In this document: positions 7,996 through 13,465 of the stretch, in pieces
How the letters are laid out: each line of letters starts with the position of its first letter
Numbering within the stretch: position 1 is the first letter of the stretch
NCBI GenBank assembly: GCA_937871985.1
Contig: CALMPB010000423.1
Location: 1 to 14,658 of the forward strand
Reading direction: 5' to 3'
DNA length: 14,658 nucleotides
Source: an uncultured Burkholderiaceae bacterium
GTDB taxonomy: Bacteria; Pseudomonadota; Gammaproteobacteria; Burkholderiales; Burkholderiaceae
The notes under the pieces: model-generated
What the model was told of the DNA's origin: nothing
Databases searched by the model: none
Seen by the model: the letters and a program-made list of their open reading frames with translations, nothing else
Translations under genes and position numbers: made by a program

Positions 7996-8466
7996 TCAAG
8001 CATGAGCGAGTTGCTCTGCTGGATGCAGAAAGCGGGCGACGACATGGTCCATCGACCAGGCACCACCGCCCCGAAAAATCAGTGGCAGCAAGATTGCGGC
8101 CCAGCTGAGATGAGTCGGCCACGCATCGGGATAGACGAATATTTCGATCGTTAGCGTCATCATGAACAGCGCCAGTGCCGAAACACGAGTGGCAAGGCCT
8201 AGCACGAGCAGGATCGAAAAGGCATGCTCGGACCAAGTCGCGGCGACTGCCGCAATGGCGGGCGGGATCAGCGGCAGCGCATATTCCGTGCGGAACAGCT
8301 CGTAGGTGCCGTCGGTAATATGGATAATTCCGTCAACCTTGGTGCGGCCCGACATGAAGAAAACGCCCGCGATGCCGAGCCGCGCAACGAGCAATAGAAA
8401 GGTTTCGGGCACCAATGCCGATGCGCGGCTGATCACACGGTCATAGCAGGCGACGAACTGTTCCAT
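7996..8466 (-). CDS. DoxX-family membrane protein of the bufferin locus
   Basis: The 156-residue product has four membrane segments (roughly FLLLVARLGIAGVFFM, PLIPPAIAAVAATW, FSILLVLGLATRVSALALFM and WAAILLPLIF). ARLGIAGVFFMSGRTKV is the usual DoxX first-helix pattern. DoxX/HvfD-like proteins regularly accompany MNIO and DUF2282 genes (the Haemophilus hvf cluster includes one), and are thought to work at the inner membrane in redox or peptide handling; the exact job is unknown. The gene follows bufA1 on the minus strand after a 57-bp gap holding a GC-rich hairpin, and should be cotranscribed from the SigF-type promoter at 8903-8928. GGAG lies about 8 nt before the ATG. Confidence 0.85.
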   Translation of the reverse strand: MEQFVACYDRVISRASALVPETFLLLVARLGIAGVFFMSGRTKVDGIIHITDGTYELFRTEYALPLIPPAIAAVAATWSEHAFSILLVLGLATRVSALALFMMTLTIEIFVYPDAWPTHLSWAAILLPLIFRGGGAWSMDHVVARFLHPAEQLAHA

Positions 8467-8490
8467 CGGGAGTCTCCGTGAAACGCCAGC

Positions 8491-8509
8491 CGGGGCCTTG
8501 AGGGCCCCG
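8491..8509 (-). other. GC-rich hairpin between bufA1 and doxX
   Basis: CGGGGCC (8491-8497) and GGCCCCG (8503-8509) form a perfect 7-bp stem with a 5-nt loop just after the bufA1 stop in the direction of transcription. No T-tract follows, so it is better read as an attenuator or 3'-end stabiliser that lowers doxX expression relative to the precursor peptide than as a full terminator. Confidence 0.6.
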
Positions 8510-8523
8510 ACCGCGCGCGACCA

Positions 8524-8793
8524 TCAGGCCTTTGGGTTGAGCGAACCGGGGCCTTTGGGGGTTTTGATCGCGGTGCAGGTGCCGGCCTTGACTAGCTTCC
8601 AGGCATTGCCCTGATAGTCGACCTTCGAGGTGCCGGCGCAACTCGTCCCCACGCCCGCCTTGCAGTCGTTCTTGCCAGCTTTGGCGACGCCAAAGCATTT
8701 TTCCATTGCAGGCTTGGTCTGCGCGGAGGCGGAAGCTGCGGCGGCAACCGCCATCGCCAGGGTGGCGGCGATCGTTGCTTGAGTCTTGAGCAT
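8524..8793 (-). CDS. bufA1: BufA1-family (DUF2282) bufferin-type precursor peptide
   Basis: The 89-residue product begins with a signal peptide ([18 protein letters not shown], cleavage probably after residue 24). The mature part has four Cys at 33, 44, 52 and 73 in the DUF2282 arrangement: [36 protein letters not shown]. In the bufferin family, as described in Caulobacter, MNIO enzymes convert Cys residues of such exported peptides to thiooxazole-type heterocycles that chelate copper in the periplasm. Which Cys are modified here is not visible. AAGGA lies about 9 nt before the ATG. A longer frame opens 31 codons upstream but includes leader RNA and would abolish the signal peptide. It is the first gene of a minus-strand unit with doxX, and has no adjacent maturase, so BufB at 10608 is the probable enzyme. 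Confidence 0.88.
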   Translation of the reverse strand: MLKTQATIAATLAMAVAAAASASAQTKPAMEKCFGVAKAGKNDCKAGVGTSCAGTSKVDYQGNAWKLVKAGTCTAIKTPKGPGSLNPKA

Positions 8794-8823
8794 GGGGTCA
8801 GTCCTTCGTGTCTCGGCCTCTGG

Positions 8824-8860
8824 CGCGCGGCCCGGATCCATGGGATGCCCGGGCCGCGCG
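8824..8860 (-). promoter_or_regulatory. Strong hairpin in the bufA1 5' leader
   Basis: CGCGCGGCCCGG (8824-8835) pairs perfectly with CCGGGCCGCGCG (8849-8860). The 13-nt interior itself holds ATCC/GGAT arms around a 3-nt loop, so the stem continues after a 2-nt bulge to about 16 bp. It sits between the SigF-type promoter and the bufA1 start, ending about 30 nt before the ATG, so it must be in the roughly 100-nt leader. It does not cover the Shine-Dalgarno. A stabilising 5' structure or a regulatory leader is likely. Confidence 0.65.
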
Positions 8861-8902
8861 GTGACCCGGGTAGGAGGCGGTTGCACCGGATCACGACGGC
8901 AA

Positions 8903-8928
8903 TTCGGCCGGCGTCGGACCTCGGTTAC
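8903..8928 (-). promoter_or_regulatory. SigF-type ECF promoter for bufA1-doxX
   Basis: On the minus strand GTAACC (8923-8928) is followed by exactly 16 nt and CGAA (8903-8906). GTAACC-N16-CGAA is the promoter reported for the Caulobacter sigma factor SigF, which controls bufferin genes there. The same pattern with the same spacing occurs upstream of sigF and of bufA2 in this window. Confidence 0.8.
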
Positions 8929-8960
8929 ACATCGACCTCAAATAAATTTCGTCACCGACT

Positions 8961-8986
8961 GTAACTTTTCGGCCGGCTACGCCGAA
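8961..8986 (+). promoter_or_regulatory. SigF-type ECF promoter for sigF-nrsF (autoregulation)
   Basis: GTAACT (8961-8966), exactly 16 nt, then CGAA (8983-8986), with one base different from the other two copies in the -35. Transcription would start near 8993, giving a very short leader to the sigF ATG at 9007, with GAGGAG in it. The sigma factor therefore probably drives its own gene. TTCGGC/GCCGAA arms (8968-8973 and 8981-8986) form a dyad over the -10. Confidence 0.75.
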
Positions 8987-9006
8987 CCCTCCCATGAGGA
9001 GCGCGA

Positions 9007-9546
9007 ATGAAGGCGAACGAGGGCGAGTTGCGCCGACTGATGATCAGTGGGCTCGACGGCAATGCTGCCGACCATGCGACGCTGCTGCGCCACCTGGTCC
9101 CATTGCTGCGCGGCTTTTATCGACGCCGGGCGAACGGTTCGGAGGACGACATCGAAGACTTGGTACAGGAAACGCTCATCGCGGTGCATACCCGCCGCGC
9201 GACCTATGACCGCGATCGAGTCTTCACCGCCTGGCTGTTCGCGGTAGCGCGATACAAGATGATCGACCATTTCCGCCGCAATCGCCGCCTCCAGCCGATC
9301 GAGGGACTGGAGGAAATCCTGATCGTCGAAGGATTCGAGGACGCATCCGACGCCCGGCTCGATATCGACGATCTGCTCGAAACTCTGCCGGCTAAGCAGG
9401 CACGGATGATTCGCGCAACGCGCATTGAGGGCTTTAGCATCGCCGATGCCGCTGCTGCCGATGGAATCGGCGAATCCGATGTGAAGATCTCGGTCCATCG
9501 CGGCCTCAAGACGCTGATGGCGCGTTTCCAGGGAGGTGGTCGATGA
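9007..9546 (+). CDS. sigF: SigF-like ECF RNA polymerase sigma factor
   Basis: The 179-residue product has the two ECF domains. Region 2 spans about residues 35-100 with DDIEDLVQETLIAVHTRR and the core-binding/-10 stretch FTAWLFAVARYKMIDHFRR. Region 4 starts at LPAKQARMIRATRIEGFSIADAA and ends in the recognition helix ESDVKISVHRGLKTL. It is followed with an ATGA overlap by an NrsF-type membrane anti-sigma factor, the pairing described for SigF in Caulobacter, where the pair responds to metals such as chromate, cadmium and copper. GAGGAG precedes the ATG. Its promoter and those of bufA1 and bufA2 share GTAACC/T-N16-CGAA, so it most likely controls all three transcription units of this locus and itself. 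Confidence 0.9.
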   Translation: MKANEGELRRLMISGLDGNAADHATLLRHLVPLLRGFYRRRANGSEDDIEDLVQETLIAVHTRRATYDRDRVFTAWLFAVARYKMIDHFRRNRRLQPIEGLEEILIVEGFEDASDARLDIDDLLETLPAKQARMIRATRIEGFSIADAAAADGIGESDVKISVHRGLKTLMARFQGGGR

Positions 9547-10184
9547 ACACCGACGACCTGATCGCCAAGCTCTCCGTCAATGTGCCGAAGGTGGGTCGCC
9601 ATGCTGTCGGCGGTCGGTTGGCGATTGGCCTTTTGCTGGGCGCATTGGTCGCCGGTACGGCGGTCGTATTCTTCCTCGGCATCCGGCCCGACCTCCATAT
9701 CGCGATGCACGGTTTCGCCTTCTGGATGAAATGGACCTACACGATTTCGCTGTCGCTGGTGGCGCTGGCCGTGACCGCGCAACTTGCCCGGCCCGACAGC
9801 GGCAGCATTCGTTGGCTGTGGCTGTTCGCGGTTCCGGTTACGCTCCTCGCAGGTGCTGGCGTCATCGAGTTGACCCGCACGCCGCCGGGCAAATGGCTGG
9901 CCATGTGGCTCGGGCATAGCTGGATGATCTGCCCGTGGATCGTGCTCGGCCTCGCCATACCGATCTTCATCGGCCTGCTCTGGTCGTTCCGACGATTGGC
10001 GCCGACGCGACTGCGCGCCGCCGGCGCGGCGGCGGGCCTCTCCGCCGGCGCCTTTGCCGCCACGGTCTATTGCGTGCATTGTCCGGAAGTCTCGGCGATC
10101 TTCGTGCTGACCTGGTACTCGCTCGGCATCCTCCTTGCTGCCTCGCTCGGCGCCTTGCTCGGACCCCGCCTGCTGCGCTGGTAA
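9543..10184 (+). CDS. nrsF: NrsF-family (DUF1109) membrane anti-sigma factor
   Basis: The 213-residue product has a short cytoplasmic N-terminus ([17 protein letters not shown]) that in NrsF proteins holds the sigma factor, then six hydrophobic segments (about residues 25-45, 58-76, 90-106, 123-143, 159-176 and 184-206). Cys 130 (WMICPW) and Cys 177/180 (VYCVHCPE) lie at the membrane faces. Two conserved Cys of this kind are needed for metal sensing in Caulobacter NrsF, so Cys 130 and Cys 180 are the likely counterparts, with Cys 177 an extra one forming a CVHC pair. It overlaps sigF by four bases, ensuring coupled synthesis, and an intrinsic terminator follows 9 nt after its stop. Release of SigF on metal stress is inferred from the family. 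Confidence 0.9.
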   Translation: MNTDDLIAKLSVNVPKVGRHAVGGRLAIGLLLGALVAGTAVVFFLGIRPDLHIAMHGFAFWMKWTYTISLSLVALAVTAQLARPDSGSIRWLWLFAVPVTLLAGAGVIELTRTPPGKWLAMWLGHSWMICPWIVLGLAIPIFIGLLWSFRRLAPTRLRAAGAAAGLSAGAFAATVYCVHCPEVSAIFVLTWYSLGILLAASLGALLGPRLLRW

Positions 10185-10192
10185 TTTTCCAC

Positions 10193-10209
10193 AAGCCGTC
10201 GGCTTTTTT
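10193..10209 (+). terminator. Intrinsic terminator after nrsF
   Basis: AAGCC-GTC-GGCTT followed by further T residues to 10209 gives a short stem with a U-tract, 9 nt past the nrsF stop and just before the bufA2 promoter. It separates the sigF-nrsF unit from bufA2-bufB-bufC. The stem is only 5 bp, so some read-through is possible. Confidence 0.55.
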
Positions 10210-10218
10210 GCGACTGGT

Positions 10219-10244
10219 GTAACCAGGCGAGCGACAGCGACGAA
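10219..10244 (+). promoter_or_regulatory. SigF-type ECF promoter for bufA2-bufB-bufC
   Basis: GTAACC (10219-10224), exactly 16 nt, then CGAA (10241-10244), identical in motif and spacing to the bufA1 promoter. The predicted start near 10251 leaves a leader of about 37 nt, with GGAG placed 6 nt before the bufA2 ATG. Confidence 0.8.
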
Positions 10245-10287
10245 CTGGGAAGGCCAATCAGGCTCAACCCGTCTCACGGAGCTACCC

Positions 10288-10551
10288 ATGACCATCATCC
10301 GCACCACCGCCAGCATCGCCGGCGCTGCCGCCGTCGTCGCTATTTCCGCCGCTGCGCCGACCGCCGCGATCGCCAAAGGAGCGGCGGCAAAGGTCCATTG
10401 CTACGGCGTCAATACCTGCAAGGGCCAGTCGGACTGCAAGACCGCGAAGAACGACTGCAAGGGCCAGAATTCGTGCAAGGGCCAGGGCTTCAAGGAGCTG
10501 ACCGCAAAGGCCTGCGCGGCGGCGGGCGGCAGCGAGACCGCGCCGAACTGA
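10288..10551 (+). CDS. bufA2: BufA2-family bufferin-type precursor peptide
   Basis: The 87-residue product has a signal peptide ([20 protein letters not shown], cleavage near residue 29). The mature region is Cys-rich: Cys 38, 44, 50, 57, 63 and 76, with CKGQ repeated at 44, 57 and 63 and a degenerate CKTA at 50. This NTCKGQ...NSCKGQGF pattern is characteristic of BufA2-type metallophore precursors, which are exported and modified at Cys by an MNIO enzyme to bind copper. The start was set at ATG 10288 because GGAG precedes it and the signal peptide begins there; the frame is open further upstream into nrsF. A GC-rich hairpin and then bufB follow. It is not homologous to BufA1 at 8524, so the locus encodes two different peptide types. 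Confidence 0.88.
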   Translation: MTIIRTTASIAGAAAVVAISAAAPTAAIAKGAAAKVHCYGVNTCKGQSDCKTAKNDCKGQNSCKGQGFKELTAKACAAAGGSETAPN

Positions 10552-10558
10552 TCGGCCC

Positions 10559-10586
10559 CCGGCCCGGCACGCGCGTGTCGGGCCGG
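10559..10586 (+). other. GC-rich hairpin between bufA2 and bufB
   Basis: The segment is a near-perfect palindrome: CCGGCCCGGCACGC against GCGTGTCGGGCCGG, with a single G-T wobble (10567/10578) and a CGCG loop, giving a stem of about 12 bp. No T-tract follows. It begins 8 nt after the bufA2 stop and ends 21 nt before the bufB ATG. It probably limits read-through or protects the bufA2 mRNA end, so that more precursor than enzyme is made. Confidence 0.65.
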
Positions 10587-10607
10587 CTCCCTTTCAGGAG
10601 CGAAGCA

Positions 10608-11441
10608 ATGACCATTGCCCCTTTTTCCGGCTTCGGGCTCGGCCTGCGCAAACCCCATTATCGCGAGTTCCTCGACCACCGCATCCCGGTCGATTTCGTC
10701 GAGGTCATCTCGGAGAATTTCATGATCGACGGGGGCCGCCCGCGTCGTATCCTGCGAGACGTTAGGGCGCATTATCCGGTGGCCCTGCACGGCGTATCGA
10801 TGTCGATCGGTTCGGCCGACGGGCTCGACGGCGCCTATCTCGCACGGCTGCGCGCACTGGTCGACGAGATCGACCCGCTGTTCGTCTCCGATCATCTGAG
10901 CTGGTCGCGGATCGAAGGCTTCAACTCGCACGACCTCCTGCCTCTCCCCTATACGGAGGAAGCGCTCGACCTCGTCTGCGCGAATATTGCGCGCGCGCAG
11001 GACGCGCTGGGCCGCGAGATGCTGATCGAGAACCCGTCGACCTATATCGACTTCGCCCCCGCCGACATGACCGAATGGCAGTTTCTCGACGCAATGTGCG
11101 CCCGCACGGGCTGCGGACTCCTGCTCGATGTTAACAATGTGTTCGTCAGCGCTACCAACCACGGCTTCGATCCGATTGCCTATCTCGACGGCGTGCCACA
11201 TGATCGCGTGCGACAGCTCCACCTTGCCGGGCACAGCCAGGGAGCCGAGATGCTGATCGATACGCATGATCGGCCGGTGCCTGCTTCGGTCTGGAACCTC
11301 TACGCTTACGTCATGCCGAAGCTCGGGCCGGTCGCGACGATGATCGAGCGCGACGATGATATTCCCGCGCTCGCCGAGCTGCTCGCCGAACTCGGCGCCG
11401 CACGGACGATCGCGCGCGGCGCGCTGCGAGAAGCGGCATGA
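10608..11441 (+). CDS. bufB: MNIO (DUF692) family bufferin maturase
   Basis: The 277-residue product is a DUF692 TIM-barrel enzyme of normal length. Multinuclear non-heme iron oxidases bind two or three irons and oxidise Cys side chains of RiPP precursors. Candidate ligands visible are His 61 (ALHGVSMSIG), Asp 95-His 96 (VSDHLSW), Glu 141-Asn 142 (IENPSTY), Asp 174 and Asn 176/177 (LLLDVNNVFV), His 185, His 205 and His 209 (HLAGH), Asp 218-His 220 (IDTHDRPV), and a late Glu (IERDDDIP). AGGAG lies upstream of ATG 10608. The frame is open back into bufA2 but that part is a shadow. It overlaps bufC by four bases. As the only MNIO gene here it is the likely modifier of BufA2, and possibly also of BufA1. 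Confidence 0.93.
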   Translation: MTIAPFSGFGLGLRKPHYREFLDHRIPVDFVEVISENFMIDGGRPRRILRDVRAHYPVALHGVSMSIGSADGLDGAYLARLRALVDEIDPLFVSDHLSWSRIEGFNSHDLLPLPYTEEALDLVCANIARAQDALGREMLIENPSTYIDFAPADMTEWQFLDAMCARTGCGLLLDVNNVFVSATNHGFDPIAYLDGVPHDRVRQLHLAGHSQGAEMLIDTHDRPVPASVWNLYAYVMPKLGPVATMIERDDDIPALAELLAELGAARTIARGALREAA

Positions 11442-12187
11442 GCCTCATCGAGCTTCAGCGTGATATGCGCGCGTGGCTGACCTCAGAGGATGCGGACGCC
11501 GCCGCGCGTTTCGGCGACGCTGTCGCGCCGGGCCTGCGCGTCTATCAGAACAATTATCGGGCACAGCTCGCCGCTTGCCTGGAAGCGAGCTTCGAGCGCA
11601 CGCGCGACTGGATCGGCGGTGAGGCCTTTCATCGAGCCATGGTCGCACATGTCGATCGTCTGCCGCCAAACAGCTGGACGCTCGATGCCTATGCCCGCGA
11701 TTTTCCCGCGACGCTGGAAATCCTTTATCTCGCCGATCCCGAAGTAGCCGAGCTTGCCTGGCTCGAAATGGCGCTCGGGGAGGCATTCGTCGCGACCGAT
11801 GCCGACGCGATTTCAGCCGGCAAACTCGGTGACGTCGATTGGGACCGCGCCACGCTGCTGATCACGCCGACGCTCGATCTCGGCAGCCTCACGACCAACG
11901 CTCCCGCCATCTGGTCGGCGCTCGAGGCCGGCGAGGCGCCGCCCGCGGTCGAGTTCTTGCCCGAGCCCGGCGCGATCCTCGTCTGGCGACACGACGATGT
12001 CGCGCAATTTCGTGCCATCGACCAATATGAGCATCAGGCGCTGCTGTCGGCACGCGCCGGTATGCGCTTCGCGAAATTGTGCGACCTGATGGTCGAAGCG
12101 TTTGGCAGGGATGCCGGGATTGAGCGCGCCGGCGGGATGCTGGGCCAATGGCTTGCTGACGGTGTAATCGTCGGGATTGCTACATAA
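11438..12187 (+). CDS. bufC: HvfC/BufC-family partner protein of MNIO maturase (DUF2063)
   Basis: The 249-residue product starts with the DUF2063 N-terminal domain: LIELQRDMRAWL, then GLRVYQNNYRAQLAACLEAS and FERTRDWIGGEAFHRAMVAH, the conserved helical block of these proteins. A mixed C-terminal domain follows, resembling RiPP-recognition partners (DLGSLTTNAPAIWSALEAG, GAILVWRHDDVAQFRAID, and a final helix). DUF2063 proteins are almost always encoded beside DUF692 genes and form complexes that present the precursor peptide to the MNIO active site. The ATGA overlap with bufB supports complex formation and equal synthesis. It is the last gene of the unit. After the stop, AAGACA/TGTCTT arms (12186-12203) give only a weak hairpin. 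Confidence 0.9.
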   Translation: MSLIELQRDMRAWLTSEDADAAARFGDAVAPGLRVYQNNYRAQLAACLEASFERTRDWIGGEAFHRAMVAHVDRLPPNSWTLDAYARDFPATLEILYLADPEVAELAWLEMALGEAFVATDADAISAGKLGDVDWDRATLLITPTLDLGSLTTNAPAIWSALEAGEAPPAVEFLPEPGAILVWRHDDVAQFRAIDQYEHQALLSARAGMRFAKLCDLMVEAFGRDAGIERAGGMLGQWLADGVIVGIAT

Positions 12188-12306
12188 GACAGGGGCTTGT
12201 CTTGGAAAGGCGCCGTTGGCCGTTCAACGGCAGGAATTGAGGCAGCAACGGTCAGTCCGGTGCTGGTGGTCGATTCTATCCTGCCGAAAGGTTTAAGACG
12301 GGAGAT

Positions 12307-12319
12307 ACGGTCTGACCGT
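12307..12319. promoter_or_regulatory. 13-bp dyad upstream of the AraC-family gene
   Basis: ACGGTC-T-GACCGT is perfectly symmetric around one base, and is nested in a wider AGACGG...CCGTCT symmetry (12297-12321). The centre leaves no loop, so a protein-binding operator is likelier than an RNA hairpin. The binding protein is unknown; AraC-type regulators usually prefer direct repeats. Confidence 0.4.
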
Positions 12320-12402
12320 CTAATCATCTGGCTTGCACTATACATTCCTGCAACCGAATGGCGATCGAGGCCACCGGGGCCATCTCGCAAGGAATCGTTG
12401 AT

Positions 12403-12424
12403 CGGGAACGGGCAATCGTTCCCG
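12403..12424. repeat. Perfect 8-bp inverted repeat in the AraC-gene leader region
   Basis: CGGGAACG, six bases, CGTTCCCG. It lies about 70 bp before the start of the AraC-family gene, so it may be in its promoter or 5' leader. It could act as an operator or a hairpin; no T-tract follows. Confidence 0.45.
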
Positions 12425-12496
12425 TGACTCGTCTTGGGCACAAGAATCCCGCGTGATGTAATTGGTCTCTCGGCAATCGCCCGGTAAGATCTGGTG

Positions 12497-13402
12497 ATGG
12501 CACCTCCACAGTCCGATCCTTCAACCACCCAAGCCCGGCGAGCTCTGGTCGCATCGCTATCCGCTCACTGCATCATCGACGCTCGTGAAGGGCTGGACAG
12601 TAATATGTCTCCGATGGTGTCAGCCTTTGTCACCCGTGAGCGCGAGTGCATCGCCAGCTTCCGCGCGGCCACGCCCGGGCTGGTCATCGTGATCGAGGGG
12701 AGCAAGCAGGTGGCATGGGGCGCGGAACGCAGTGAGTGCGCCGCCGGTGACGCCCTCTTTCTCCCGGCGGACGCGGTGCTGGATGTGATCAATGATCCTG
12801 ACCCCGGCACCGGCATCTACCGCGCGCTCTATCTGCAATTCCCACGCGCCATGATGATCGAGGCGGCGAGACGGTGGCCTGAGTTCGCGGCTCGGGAACC
12901 CGGTCACGGCATCGCGGCCGTTCCGATGGATGTCGCTCTTGCGTCTGCCCTGATTCATGTCGCGGAAGGCCTGCACCTTTGTTCAAGGCGCATGAAGGCT
13001 CACCGGCTCCTCGGCGTCATCGGCCATCTGGCGGAACGCGGCATTGTCCGCTTCGCGCCCAAATATGTCGAGCGATCCGTGGTGGAGGCGATCCGCCTCC
13101 TGGTCCGGCACCGCCTCGATCAACCTTGGTCGGCCGGGGCAATCGCGGCGGCACTCGGCATGTCGGAAGCGACGCTACGACGACGATTAGCGGCGGAGGG
13201 CCGATCACTCCGAGCGGTGATGCTCGACGAGCGCATGGAAGCGGCGCGTCAATTGCTGGGCGACCGAACAGCCGACGTGGCGCATGCGATGGCGGCGACG
13301 GGCTATGTGTCTCGCTCGCATTTCAGCCGACACTATAAGGCCGCGCATGGCACGGTGCCTTCGCAAAGCCGAAACCGACGATCGGAACCGGCTCATAAGT
13401 GA
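12497..13402 (+). CDS. AraC-family transcriptional regulator
   Basis: The 301-residue product has an N-terminal cupin-like effector domain (about 10-170, including TPGLVIVIEGSKQVAWG and CAAGDALFLPADAVLDVIND, the usual AraC ligand-pocket pattern). Its C-terminal double helix-turn-helix comprises WSAGAIAAALGMSEATLRRR as the first motif and VAHAMAATGYVSRSHFSRHY as the second, ending HGTVPSQSR where most members have a GTSPSxYR-like end. It should be a cytoplasmic activator responding to a small molecule. ATG 12497 is used; GTG 12494 directly before it is an equal alternative, and the ribosome binding site (GGTAAG) is weak. It stands alone between the buf unit and the PEBP-like gene 63 bp downstream; its target cannot be told from the sequence. 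Confidence 0.88.
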   Translation: MAPPQSDPSTTQARRALVASLSAHCIIDAREGLDSNMSPMVSAFVTRERECIASFRAATPGLVIVIEGSKQVAWGAERSECAAGDALFLPADAVLDVINDPDPGTGIYRALYLQFPRAMMIEAARRWPEFAAREPGHGIAAVPMDVALASALIHVAEGLHLCSRRMKAHRLLGVIGHLAERGIVRFAPKYVERSVVEAIRLLVRHRLDQPWSAGAIAAALGMSEATLRRRLAAEGRSLRAVMLDERMEAARQLLGDRTADVAHAMAATGYVSRSHFSRHYKAAHGTVPSQSRNRRSEPAHK

Positions 13403-13442
13403 GCGTTACGGGCGCTGGTTTCGCCGGTCCTGCGCTACCATG

Positions 13443-13463
13443 CCTCCTTCCTAGAGGAGGAAG
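13443..13463 (+). promoter_or_regulatory. Hairpin sequestering the Shine-Dalgarno of the PEBP-like gene
   Basis: CCTCCT (13443-13448) is perfectly complementary to AGGAGG (13455-13460), the ribosome binding site of the GTG start at 13466. A second, mutually exclusive stem CTTCCT/AGGAAG (13447-13452 and 13458-13463) covers the same site. Either fold would hide the Shine-Dalgarno, suggesting translational control or simply low basal translation. Confidence 0.45.
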
Positions 13464-13465
13464 AT

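Larger units (their letters stand above)
12188..12493. other. Gene-free gap between bufC and the AraC-family gene
   Basis: The 306 bp have no open frame with a ribosome binding site or recognisable product. They contain GCCGTT/AACGGC arms (12212-12231), a 13-bp dyad (12307-12319), a TATACA hexamer (12339-12344) that could be a -10 without a clear -35, and a perfect hairpin (12403-12424). This probably holds the promoter and operators of the AraC-family gene and the 3' end of the buf mRNA. Confidence 0.45.

Noticed and set aside
9204..10376. A 390-codon open frame on the minus strand opposite sigF-nrsF
   Set aside because: It is antisense to two well-supported overlapping genes. Its translation is low-complexity, rich in Arg, Ala, Gly and Glu, with no domain, and such frames are common in high-GC genes.
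12197..12427. A 76-codon plus-strand frame after bufC
   Set aside because: No ribosome binding site and no family resemblance, and it covers both dyads of the gap; it is more likely non-coding.
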